A DNA stretch of 20,076 nucleotides from CAYSRJ01 sp964525675 (lineage in GTDB: Bacteria; Spirochaetota; B62-G9; DRHN01): NCBI GenBank assembly GCA_964525675.1, contig CAZGJW010000047.1:1-20076 (forward strand), in the 5' to 3' direction. The stretch's first letter is position 1. Every line of letters starts with the position of its first letter. The notes beneath the pieces were generated by a model. The model worked only from the letters and a program-made list of their open reading frames with translations. It was not told the origin of the DNA and did not search any database. The position numbers were made by a program, and so were the translations under genes. This document shows, piece after piece, positions 1-7,191 of this stretch.

Positions 1-31
1 CATTTTTTCGATAATTCATTATATTTCTTTA

Positions 32-40
32 TGTTATAAT
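32..40 (+). promoter_or_regulatory. Candidate extended -10 promoter for the left plus-strand genes
   Basis: A perfect TATAAT at 35-40 is preceded by TG and one base (32-34), the extended -10 motif of sigma70-type promoters. No good -35 box lies 16-18 bases upstream, which is tolerated for extended -10 promoters. Transcription would begin near 47 and reach the small ferredoxin gene at 230. The 180-base leader has short open frames but none with a convincing ribosome binding site. The call rests on motif match only. Confidence 0.4.
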
Positions 41-229
41 GAATTAGGCTACAAATCTTTGAATGATGATTGTGGAAGATATTGGTACTTATTTTCCGGA
101 ATCACTGGCAACTTTCACCGGAATATGCATGAACCTATCTATTTTTAAATTTGAACATTTTATGTTACGCTTAAACGACGGATTGGCGTTGCTATGTACA
201 TTCTCATTGCAGCGTTTTGGAGCTTACTT

Positions 230-460
230 ATGGGTCACAACAATAAATGGTCCCAGGTTGATTTTAAAAAATGCAAACCCTTTTTGTGTGACAGGATCAA
301 TGGTATATGTAGAGCAACAAAGGTATGTCCGAAAAATCTTCTTATACAGGAGGAGCATGGTGACTTTCCCATGCTTATTTCGCGAGTTTCTTGTGTAGGC
401 TGCGGACTCTGTGTGGCTGCCTGCCCACTTCGAGCAATTCATATTGAAAGGGGACTATGA
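230..460 (+). CDS. Small dicluster [4Fe-4S] ferredoxin resembling the ABCE1/RLI Fe-S domain
   Basis: A 76-residue protein that should carry two [4Fe-4S] clusters and act as a soluble electron carrier. I chose the ATG at 230 because GGAG at 219-222 sits seven bases upstream; an in-frame ATG at 194 has no such site. The first cysteine group is C15, C20, C27, C33-P (C-x4-C-x6-C-x4-CP), opening with KCKP. The second is the classic C55, C58, C61, C65-P. The KCKPxxC opening and the ISxxxCxGCGxC-like second half resemble the N-terminal Fe-S domain of archaeal/eukaryotic ABCE1, but spacing in the first group is wider than the C-x4-C-x3-C-x3-CP of that family. No ATPase domain follows; the gene ends at 460 in front of a hairpin. 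It may supply electrons to the converging CODH/ACS operon, but that is inference. Confidence 0.75.
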   Translation: MGHNNKWSQVDFKKCKPFLCDRINGICRATKVCPKNLLIQEEHGDFPMLISRVSCVGCGLCVAACPLRAIHIERGL

Positions 461-464
461 GAGT

Positions 465-485
465 AACTGTATGTAATACAGTTTT
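465..485 (+). terminator. Terminator-like hairpin after the small ferredoxin gene
   Basis: A perfect 8-base-pair stem (465-472 with 476-483) with a three-base loop begins four bases after the ferredoxin stop codon and is followed by a short T run (TTTT at 482-485, partly in the stem). The stem is A+T-rich and the T tract is short, so it may terminate only partly or simply protect the mRNA end. Confidence 0.4.
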
Positions 486-562
486 AGAATGTTTCTGAGC
501 TTAATAAATAATGGAATAGATCTTCTGTTTCATATCTTGATTTTTATCATAGGAGATATAAA

Positions 563-733
563 ATGGCAAAAGTGGCAGTGAGTTTTGACGAAGATGATCT
601 TAAAGAACTTACTGAGATAGTTATGGACAAAGACAAGGATTCTGCCTTTAAATTTCTAAAGGATAGAGTCTATCCCCAGGTAATGAAAAAAGAGAAAAGT
701 AAACTGGATGTTCAGGGAAAAACTCATCTGTAA
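563..733 (+). CDS. Small charged hypothetical protein (56 residues)
   Basis: I do not recognise this family. The ATG at 563 has an excellent ribosome binding site, AGGAG at 551-555, seven bases upstream, which is the main support for a gene this short. The product begins MAKVAVSF, then is rich in Asp, Glu and Lys and mostly helix-compatible (roughly residues 10-50), with no cysteine, signal peptide or membrane segment. It lies between the small ferredoxin gene (102 bases upstream) and the coiled-coil gene (66 bases downstream) on the same strand and may be co-transcribed with them. A cytosolic partner or regulator is possible; nothing in the sequence fixes a role. Confidence 0.6.
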   Translation: MAKVAVSFDEDDLKELTEIVMDKDKDSAFKFLKDRVYPQVMKKEKSKLDVQGKTHL

Positions 734-799
734 ATATTTACAGAATGAAAATATGTTTGAATTTGAAAATAACTGTAAAAACTACTTAAGGAAAGTTTG

Positions 800-988
800 T
801 TGAATAACAGTACTGAAGAAATAGATAATCTAAAAGTTGAAATAGAAAAATTAAAAAATGAATTAGAAACATTAAGGGGAAGTTGGCCTGTCCATTCTGT
901 AAAACCAATAATGATGCAGAGGTTAGAAAAGCTGGAAGAAGAAATTGAAGAAAAACAAAAAAGACTTAATGAGTTAACATCTCATTAA
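800..988 (+). CDS. Small coiled-coil protein with TTG start (62 residues)
   Basis: A short, highly charged protein with two predicted helices: residues about 5-26 and 38-60 show leucine/isoleucine heptad spacing among Glu and Lys, split by a conserved-looking hinge at 27-36 (GSWPVHSVKP). This is a helical hairpin or coiled-coil design. No ATG is available in frame; two TTG codons at 797 and 800 are possible starts, and AAGGA at 788-792 gives a seven-base spacing to the second, which I chose. I recall small proteins with a similar xPxHSVxP hinge in anaerobes, sometimes labelled histidine kinase by error, but cannot verify this. It has no catalytic residues that I can see and would probably mediate oligomerisation. 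Confidence 0.6.
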   Translation: MNNSTEEIDNLKVEIEKLKNELETLRGSWPVHSVKPIMMQRLEKLEEEIEEKQKRLNELTSH

Positions 989-1014
989 TACTATGTGCAG
1001 CCGATAGCAACTTC

Positions 1015-1034
1015 CTGTTAACAACAACAGTTTT
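1015..1034 (+). terminator. Weak hairpin with T tail between converging genes
   Basis: A five-base-pair stem (1015-1019 with 1026-1030) with a six-base loop is followed by TTTT at 1031-1034. It lies in the 83-base gap between the plus-strand coiled-coil gene and the end of the long minus-strand operon, where a terminator is expected. The stem is short and A+T-rich, so confidence is low. On the minus strand the hairpin has no U tract. Confidence 0.25.
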
Positions 1035-1071
1035 AATTCATTACGATATCAATAAAAATAATTGTGTACTG

Positions 1072-1710
1072 TTACATCTTACCGTCTGCATCTTTTTTAT
1101 TAAAAAGGGCCCGGTTGAGTTCATAAACAGGTGATTTCATTCTAAAAACTTCCTGCATTGAACCTAGTTTGGGGCTCATCACCCCGCTTGCCTTGAACTC
1201 AGCTATTAAAGAATTAATTCTGTTTCCCACGCTTAACTCTATGCATATCTTTTTTATTTGTTGAGCAGAGATTTTATAGCCTGTCGATTCCTTTAGTAAT
1301 CGCTGGAGTAATTCGGGAATAAAATGCCACTTGGGCTCTCCCATTTCCTTAAACACTTCAGCAGCATTCTGCATTACATCCCATTTACCGGTTATACATG
1401 CTGTGTTTACGAGATGTGTGATAATATTCGGCATCTCATATATTTCACCCGGCATTTCAAAAAAGACTCTATCCTCCCATGAGCCACTCTTTAATGTTTT
1501 CACGGGATACAGCAGCCCCCACTCCATAGATAGAAACAAAACATCCTCAGGGTCTGTTTTTATTGTTGCCTGGAGTTCGTCGTAGGAAATTCTTTTTGTC
1601 TTTGCAGCATGTACTAATACTTTTGCAAGGTTGTCACATTGTATGTTCTCGATAAATTCGCACACCGCCTTTTTAAGGTTGTCTTGACAGTTGCTCTCTT
1701 CGTTATTCAT
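1072..1710 (-). CDS. Hypothetical protein at the distal end of the CODH/ACS operon
   Basis: A 212-residue soluble protein of no family that I recognise. Residues about 20-75 form two or three helices followed by a segment ending in LLYPVK that could be a winged-helix fold; the rest is mainly helical with amphipathic stretches. There is no signal peptide, membrane segment, nucleotide-binding motif or paired-cysteine metal site (single cysteines only). The ATG at 1710 lacks a strong ribosome binding site. It lies 73 bases after the DUF166-like gene on the same strand and is the last gene before strand direction changes, so it is probably the tail of the operon. A regulator or an accessory factor would fit, but this is inference. 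Confidence 0.65.
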   Translation of the reverse strand: MNNEESNCQDNLKKAVCEFIENIQCDNLAKVLVHAAKTKRISYDELQATIKTDPEDVLFLSMEWGLLYPVKTLKSGSWEDRVFFEMPGEIYEMPNIITHLVNTACITGKWDVMQNAAEVFKEMGEPKWHFIPELLQRLLKESTGYKISAQQIKKICIELSVGNRINSLIAEFKASGVMSPKLGSMQEVFRMKSPVYELNRALFNKKDADGKM

Positions 1711-1783
1711 TATTGACCCGGTTTTTTACTCATTCTGTTATTGAATGGTAATTGATGAAGCAGTTTTTTTAAAAAATGGATAA

Positions 1784-2575
1784 TTATACGGGTCTTATTG
1801 CATGCAGATGTCTTAGTATATTTTTTTGTAATTTAACGGCATGATGCATAATTGAATCCTGAAAATTTTTATCAATACTGCTTCCCCCAATACATGGGTA
1901 ATGAAATAGTGACGAATCTATGATGTAATCTAAATTATCGTCTAATTTTTTTCCTATGAGGTGAGCAGCGGTATAATAAGTTGCACCACATGGAGAACTA
2001 CATAAGACATTGGCTTCTTTAATAACATTACCTTCCAAAACAAACTTTATTTCAGGTTTTCCTATTTTAAAAGTTCTCTTAAAATCAAGTAAAACACCGG
2101 AGTTTGGATTAAAAGAACAGAATGGCTTGGGGAACGAAACCTCAATGCCTTTTTGCTCACAGATTTCTCTAATTGTTTTAATACCATACGGTGTAATCCA
2201 ATTACTTTCTTCTATAGGAATTATTACTCCCTTTGCAAGAGGAAACCTTTGAATAAATGAGATAAGTATCTCTTCATTGACAGAAACAGCTATGAGAACA
2301 TCGTGCATAGGCACACTATCAGGAAGATACTCCTCAACATTATCAATCATAAAGGGAAGAGTCGCGGGAAAATCATATATCCCTGCAATATTTTTTGAGA
2401 AATCGAGTTGGTATCCTTCCCGGCAGTGACGATATTGTTCTTCGCAGGAATCGCAGAAGTCATTCCTTTCAGTCAAGTGACCAAGCAATTTATCAGCATA
2501 TTTGATATTCATAGAGAGAGTGTATTGACTTCTCGGGAAGTTATTCTTCATACTTCTTAATATCAGCATATCCAT
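1784..2575 (-). CDS. DUF166-like (DfsP-type) cysteine-rich protein
   Basis: A 263-residue cytosolic protein that I tentatively place in the DUF166 family, whose members include selenoproteins in some anaerobes. Visible marks are a cysteine group near the N-terminus (C41, C44, C51) and a conserved-looking CSSPCGATYY segment about residues 192-201 followed by a helix, plus a YPCIGGSS motif near 227-234. These could bind a metal or cluster, or do thiol chemistry; the reaction is unknown. No in-frame TGA interrupts the frame, so this copy uses cysteine throughout. It follows acsE by 41 bases on the same strand, pointing to a role in corrinoid, methyl transfer or cofactor handling. The start is uncertain: ATG codons at 2575, 2569 and 2551 are all possible, and none has a clear ribosome binding site. 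Family assignment is from memory of motif and context, not a search. Confidence 0.65.
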   Translation of the reverse strand: MDMLILRSMKNNFPRSQYTLSMNIKYADKLLGHLTERNDFCDSCEEQYRHCREGYQLDFSKNIAGIYDFPATLPFMIDNVEEYLPDSVPMHDVLIAVSVNEEILISFIQRFPLAKGVIIPIEESNWITPYGIKTIREICEQKGIEVSFPKPFCSFNPNSGVLLDFKRTFKIGKPEIKFVLEGNVIKEANVLCSSPCGATYYTAAHLIGKKLDDNLDYIIDSSLFHYPCIGGSSIDKNFQDSIMHHAVKLQKNILRHLHAIRPV

Positions 2576-2616
2576 TGTTTTACTTTCGATGCATCCTGTT
2601 TTTTAATAAGTAAAGA

Positions 2617-3411
2617 TTACTTTTTCTTACTGTCCCTATAGGCCTTTAAATATGAATCTGAATATATGTGCTTGTTCAATATTACTTCAGCAGTTATTGC
2701 AGAATCTACCAGTTCCTCATCTGTTACATCACATATCGCAGCATCAAGACCTGCCTCAATACACATCACCAAAAAAACTTTATTAATTAGATGGACCTGC
2801 TTGGATTTCGAAGCTATATTGCTCAATCCAACGATTATATGTGGCGGCGGACTGGATAAAACCGTAAACTGCTTAATGGCTTCAATCTGATTCTTAACCT
2901 GTTCTTGCAGATATCGCAACGGCATTGTTACAGGGTCAAGAAATATTCTGTCCTCAGAGATGCCACTTTCTATGGCTGCACTAAATATCTGGGCTCCTAA
3001 TTCAATTCTGGTTGCAACGTCCTGCGGAGCCCCCTTTTTATCCATACAAAGTCCGATTATCGAAGTGTTGTATTCAACAGCTAAAGGAAGGATTTGATCC
3101 AGTTTTTCTTGATCTGCAGTAGTTGAATTGATTATAGGAGGATGTTTACAGGTTTTAACAAGTTTCTCTAAAAAAGCTGGTTTATTAGAATCAATAGAGA
3201 GTGGTGTGTTAACAGTTTCTTGAACAGTTTCAAGCATCCAAATGAAATCGTCGAGCTTATTTGAAGCTGCGCCCATGTTTACGTCTATGTAATCGGCACC
3301 TGCTTCTACCTGCATTTTTGCCCACTGCTGAATAATAGATTTGTCTTTCTCCTTAATAGCCTGCTGAATATCTTTAAAACCGCCATTGATCCTTTCTCCG
3401 ATGAAAAGCAT
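2617..3411 (-). CDS. acsE: Methyltetrahydrofolate:corrinoid/iron-sulfur protein methyltransferase
   Basis: Transfers the methyl group of methyl-tetrahydrofolate to the Co(I) centre of the AcsCD corrinoid protein, the entry of the methyl branch into acetyl-CoA synthesis. The 264-residue product is a complete pterin-binding TIM barrel. Residues matching those known in the Moorella enzyme are present at a constant offset of one: D74 in SIDSN, N95 in INSTT, D159 in LDP and N198 in GLSN. I start at the ATG at 3411 (MLFIGERING), where AAGGAG lies six bases upstream, rather than at an in-frame ATG 45 bases earlier. It sits between acsD and the DUF166-like gene. The 97-base gap from acsD is wider than most in this operon and contains an unused AGGAGG at 3492-3497. 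Confidence 0.95.
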   Translation of the reverse strand: MLFIGERINGGFKDIQQAIKEKDKSIIQQWAKMQVEAGADYIDVNMGAASNKLDDFIWMLETVQETVNTPLSIDSNKPAFLEKLVKTCKHPPIINSTTADQEKLDQILPLAVEYNTSIIGLCMDKKGAPQDVATRIELGAQIFSAAIESGISEDRIFLDPVTMPLRYLQEQVKNQIEAIKQFTVLSSPPPHIIVGLSNIASKSKQVHLINKVFLVMCIEAGLDAAICDVTDEELVDSAITAEVILNKHIYSDSYLKAYRDSKKK

Positions 3412-3508
3412 TTTCTTCTCCTTAAAAGATATTATTATAACTGGAGTCAAGTGCATATGCCTATTGAATTATTGCCATTAAAAAGAGAAAACCTCCTGTC
3501 AAATATTT

Positions 3509-4474
3509 TTATTCTACCATCATGCTTTTGATATATTTCTTTAATTCATTAACCGCTTTTGGATGTCGCATGATAAATAGATCTGTCCCCGATTGAAGGT
3601 ATGTTAAGCCAGTTATCGTTTCCCACATATGCCCTCTTTCAACATGAACACCCCAACCAGGAACCTGGTCTTCAGGCGCAACAGCCTCTTTTACTTTCCA
3701 TACCTCTTTCCCAATATCAGCTAAAAGAGGCATAGCCCACATTTCGTCGCCATTGAGCCCTGCAATACGGCCCCGTTCCATAATTGAATATACATATTCC
3801 AATCCATATCCCAGTGCACCTGTGGATGGATAAATGACAATGTCTTCTGGTGCCAGGCCAATATCAATAGCGAGAATATTTACCTGTTTTGCAATATTTA
3901 TATCTACTGGAGATTCAGCAATTAACTTATGCTTGTCAGCTTTACATAACGCTATGAGCGTTTTGTAGTTACCTTCAGTTATAGTGCCCAACAAACACCG
4001 TTCTCCCGCGGCCGCTTCTGAACAGGCTGGGAATACTTCGTTATCCTTATCATTGTTTCCCGAACCCCAGATGATGAGAGGGACTGAAACGGTATCTAAA
4101 ACTTCCTTCACGGCCTTGGCAGCCTCGTCACCACTTTTATTTGCCCCGTCAGGATCGGTTCCCTGCAACCGTAAACATATAAGATCTGCATTATATTCCT
4201 CCACGCACTTTTTCGCCCACTTCCCGGGGCTATCCCATACATCAGAAAAATATTGTCCAAGCTCTTCCGACCAGTCTGTGGGAGCGATATCCCATATCTC
4301 CATCGCAATTACCGCCGGATGAGGATATTTTCCTTCGGAATAGAGAAATGGAAGCGCAGTAGACCCCCCAATTGTAATAGAATGAGACCGTGTTCCGCCA
4401 TCTTCTTTTGTCGCACCAATTGTAACCTCGTTTATCGGATTTCTCCATGTTTTCTTAACATCAGGGATATCCAT
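3509..4474 (-). CDS. acsD: Corrinoid/iron-sulfur protein small subunit
   Basis: The small (delta) subunit of the corrinoid Fe-S protein, which pairs with AcsC to hold the B12 cofactor that shuttles methyl groups from AcsE to AcsB. The 321-residue product has the expected length and the TIM-barrel character of the family: the N-terminal region with GGSTALPFLYSEG (about residues 36-48), the AMEIWD segment, and the C-terminal barrel strands with IYPSTGALGYG (about 210-220) and GWGVHVERG. No Fe-S ligands are expected in this subunit and none are seen. The ATG at 4474 has a strong GAGGAGG ribosome binding site. It follows the second CooC-type ATPase by 19 bases. Confidence 0.95.
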   Translation of the reverse strand: MDIPDVKKTWRNPINEVTIGATKEDGGTRSHSITIGGSTALPFLYSEGKYPHPAVIAMEIWDIAPTDWSEELGQYFSDVWDSPGKWAKKCVEEYNADLICLRLQGTDPDGANKSGDEAAKAVKEVLDTVSVPLIIWGSGNNDKDNEVFPACSEAAAGERCLLGTITEGNYKTLIALCKADKHKLIAESPVDINIAKQVNILAIDIGLAPEDIVIYPSTGALGYGLEYVYSIMERGRIAGLNGDEMWAMPLLADIGKEVWKVKEAVAPEDQVPGWGVHVERGHMWETITGLTYLQSGTDLFIMRHPKAVNELKKYIKSMMVE

Positions 4475-4493
4475 TTTATCCTCCTCACTCAGA

Positions 4494-5270
4494 TTATAAT
4501 ATAAGACTGTTTATTTTTGTTTTATATCCAGCTTTGGTTAAGATTTTTATTATTGATTGCAAAGTTGCCGAATCTTCAGGCAGTTCAAAGAGCGACTTAC
4601 CGCTCCAAATATACCCTTCAAGATTTTCATCGTATTCTACTTTACCTAAATAATTTTGATTCAAATTGCGAACATATTCTTCTGCTGTGCTGTTGAATCT
4701 ATGATCCGCAACAAGGTAAATATTTTTGAAGTGGATACCAATTTCCGATGCAATCTTTTTCATCCTTTCAACATTATTCAAAGCTTTTTTTGAGGGATCG
4801 AGTATTATAAAGACATCATCTACATCAGACACTATTCTTCTATTAAGATGTTCCAGACCTCCCGGCGAATCGATAATAGTGTAATCATAACTATTTGCTA
4901 TAGATGGAATGACGCTTTTTAAAATGCTATTTGGAGCACAATAACAGCCCTCTGTCCATTTTACTCCAAGTGAAAGCATATCAAATCTATCTGACTCATA
5001 TAAACAGGAAGCATTAACCACATATTCTATTCTATCCGGAAGCGGAAATGACTCTAACTCCTTATCCTTATGCTTTTGTATATCAAACAGTATCTCTGAT
5101 ATTGTGCTGACTCCCTCTTCCTGCAAATTCACACCTATCATATCTTCAAGGTTTTGGTCGGAATCCGAATCAATGAGCAAAGGATGAGAGTCCAGGCATC
5201 GCGCAGCAAGCGCAACGAAGGTTGTTTTTCCTGTTCCGCCCCTACCTGTACAAACGATTGTTTTACTCAT
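4494..5270 (-). CDS. CooC/AcsF-family P-loop ATPase with variant Walker A
   Basis: A 258-residue MinD/CooC-type ATPase, probably a maturation or activation factor for a metal centre of CODH/ACS. The Walker A is GRGGTGKT (residues 9-16). In the deviant Walker A of this family the second residue is normally the signature lysine (KGGxGKT); here it is R10, while the P-loop lysine K15 is kept. C109-Y-C111 matches the CXC motif that binds nickel in CooC dimers, and a Walker B-like TIIDSPGG lies at 131-138. It begins two bases after acsV ends and is followed by acsD, so its target is more likely AcsB or the corrinoid protein than CooS, which has its own cooC at 19018-19776. Identity between the two ATPases is modest, so it is a paralogue rather than a recent duplicate. 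AcsF is the closest named relative, but I do not assign the symbol. Confidence 0.85.
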   Translation of the reverse strand: MSKTIVCTGRGGTGKTTFVALAARCLDSHPLLIDSDSDQNLEDMIGVNLQEEGVSTISEILFDIQKHKDKELESFPLPDRIEYVVNASCLYESDRFDMLSLGVKWTEGCYCAPNSILKSVIPSIANSYDYTIIDSPGGLEHLNRRIVSDVDDVFIILDPSKKALNNVERMKKIASEIGIHFKNIYLVADHRFNSTAEEYVRNLNQNYLGKVEYDENLEGYIWSGKSLFELPEDSATLQSIIKILTKAGYKTKINSLIL

Positions 5271-5272
5271 AT

Positions 5273-7189
5273 TTACACTACCTTTTGAATTATTTTTAAT
5301 ATACTGGGAAATTTAGTTATATCAGTGTGCGGTAAAAATTTTGCTGACATAAACTCATCCATATAATTTGGATATGTGATAAGGTCGTAATAGGTAATAC
5401 TTTTACTGATTTTATACGCCATATCAAGCGCATCTTTTGACAGTAACGCCATCTTCGCTCCAATAATAGCAGTGTTTCCTACAAATTCCACCCTGTCTCG
5501 TTCTATATCTGGTATCAGACCGAGGGTAACAGCATTTTCTTTATCCAGGTAATTACCAAATCCGCCCGCAAGGTATATTCGTTTGATATCTGAATATTTA
5601 AGATCCAATGTATTTATCAATACATTCATCCCTGCAAATATTGCCGCCTTTGCACGGAGAAGATTCTCAATATCAGCCTGTGCGATTACTATATCATTTC
5701 TAACCATTGTCCGTGCGGATGGAACGAGCAGGAATTCCATTTCCCCATTAACCTCTCTCACCCTCTCATCCGACTCAGGATTTAATCTTCCAGACCGATC
5801 TAGGTAACCTGCCTTGAATAACTCTGCTACAATATCGATCAGCCCGGATCCACATATGCCTATAGGTTTCGTCTCTCCAATAGTAGTATAATGAAATTTC
5901 CCATCTTCTGAAATCCTGGCCTTCTCTATAGCGCCTTCAGCCGCCCTCATCCCGCTTCGCACTCCACTTCCCTCAAACGCAGGACCTGCTGATGCAGAGC
6001 AGCATACCATCCAGTCCTTGCTGCCGAGTACTATTTCTCCATTCGTTCCAATATCGACAAGCATTGTAAGCTCATCAGCCTGGTAAAGGCCGCTTGCCAG
6101 TATACCTGCGGTAATGTCAGCTCCGACCCAGCTTGCTATACTGGGAACAGTGTATAAAAGGCCCCTTGGATTTATCTTTATTCCTACTTCGGCTGCTCGT
6201 ATAGGCGGTGGGTACGTGCAGATTGGAATGTATGGCTCTTTCCGGAGATAAGAAGAATTAAGTTCAAGGAGGAAATGAATCATCGCAGTATTCCCGGCAC
6301 ATACAATCGCCATTATATCATTGAGACGTATATTATTCCTTGATATCAGGGTATTAATGAGATTATTAATATCGTTAACAATTGTTTCTCTCAATGTATC
6401 AGCGCCATTTTGCTCAGCATAAATGATCCTTCTTGTAACCTCATCTCCATAGATTCTTTGAGAGTTATATGTAGCTTCAGCATCCATCGTTTCATAGCTG
6501 TTTAAATTTATTAGGTGTGTTACAACTGTGGATGTGCCAATATCTATTGCAATTGCAAAATTTCTCCCTGTAGTATCCCCCTCCTCCACCTGCAGTATTT
6601 CTGTTGTTTTTCCTCGTACGCCTAATGTGGCAGTTACCTTAAAATTACCGTTTCTTAAGGTCTGTGAAAGTGACCGTATTGTTTTAAGGCCTGTCTGCAT
6701 AATAAAGGTTTTTTTCATCCGTCGTATACTTCTGTAAAGCCGAACATGATCACCGACATTATCCTGCAGTGATGGTTGGGGTAGTTGAAGGTAGATTTTT
6801 TGAACAAGAGGTTTATATGAAAAGGAAACCTGTTCCTTCATAGGGGTATAAAGAGCCCTGAATCGCTGTGCATCTTTATCAATAAGAATTTTTTCCTTTG
6901 CACTTGATTCCGGAGGGACTTCTATTACCATATCTCCCTGGATTTCAGTCTGACATGCAAGGACATATCCCTTGTTAATTTCTTCTCTTTTCAATAAAGT
7001 AGTTGGCTGGCTTACAATATTGCCCTCTTTTATTATTACCTTACACTTTCCGCAAATTCCATCCCCACCGCAGATAGAACTCACGTATACCCCTGCTTTT
7101 GCTGCTGCTTCAAAAATGGTAACCCCTTTTTCTACCTCTACGGTCTCGTCAACGGGTAAAAAAGTTACCTTAATTTTCTCTTTTTTCAT
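5273..7189 (-). CDS. acsV: Reductive activator of the corrinoid protein (RACo)
   Basis: Reduces the corrinoid Fe-S protein from inactive Co(II) to Co(I) in an ATP-dependent step, restoring AcsCD when the cobalt is accidentally oxidised. The N-terminal domain is a plant-type [2Fe-2S] ferredoxin with C40, C46, C49 and C79 (C-x5-C-x2-C-x29-C). After a linker, the DUF4445/ASKHA-like ATPase domain begins near residue 215 with AIDIGTSTVVTHL, followed by LVDIGTNGEIV, a glycine-rich GICGSGLIDI and the C-terminal AGGFGNYLD. The 638-residue length is typical. I start at the ATG at 7189, two bases after the acsC stop, with AGGTG inside the end of acsC seven bases upstream. An earlier in-frame ATG at 7210 would overlap acsC and lacks a site. 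The tight spacing implies translational coupling with acsC, its substrate. Confidence 0.94.
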   Translation of the reverse strand: MKKEKIKVTFLPVDETVEVEKGVTIFEAAAKAGVYVSSICGGDGICGKCKVIIKEGNIVSQPTTLLKREEINKGYVLACQTEIQGDMVIEVPPESSAKEKILIDKDAQRFRALYTPMKEQVSFSYKPLVQKIYLQLPQPSLQDNVGDHVRLYRSIRRMKKTFIMQTGLKTIRSLSQTLRNGNFKVTATLGVRGKTTEILQVEEGDTTGRNFAIAIDIGTSTVVTHLINLNSYETMDAEATYNSQRIYGDEVTRRIIYAEQNGADTLRETIVNDINNLINTLISRNNIRLNDIMAIVCAGNTAMIHFLLELNSSYLRKEPYIPICTYPPPIRAAEVGIKINPRGLLYTVPSIASWVGADITAGILASGLYQADELTMLVDIGTNGEIVLGSKDWMVCCSASAGPAFEGSGVRSGMRAAEGAIEKARISEDGKFHYTTIGETKPIGICGSGLIDIVAELFKAGYLDRSGRLNPESDERVREVNGEMEFLLVPSARTMVRNDIVIAQADIENLLRAKAAIFAGMNVLINTLDLKYSDIKRIYLAGGFGNYLDKENAVTLGLIPDIERDRVEFVGNTAIIGAKMALLSKDALDMAYKISKSITYYDLITYPNYMDEFMSAKFLPHTDITKFPSILKIIQKVV

Positions 7190-7191
7190 TT

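Noticed and set aside
63..398. 111-residue plus-strand open frame overlapping the small ferredoxin gene
   Set aside because: It has no ribosome binding site and no recognisable motif, and its second half overlaps the cysteine-rich ferredoxin frame, which has clear cluster motifs and a good GGAG site.
3412..3508. Unused AGGAGG (3492-3497) and a perfect TATAAT (minus strand, 3439-3434) in the acsD-acsE gap
   Set aside because: The Shine-Dalgarno-like site has no start codon at normal spacing, only a five-codon frame 13 bases away. The TATAAT has no -35 partner at 16-18 bases and no extended -10 motif, so neither a gene nor a promoter can be supported.
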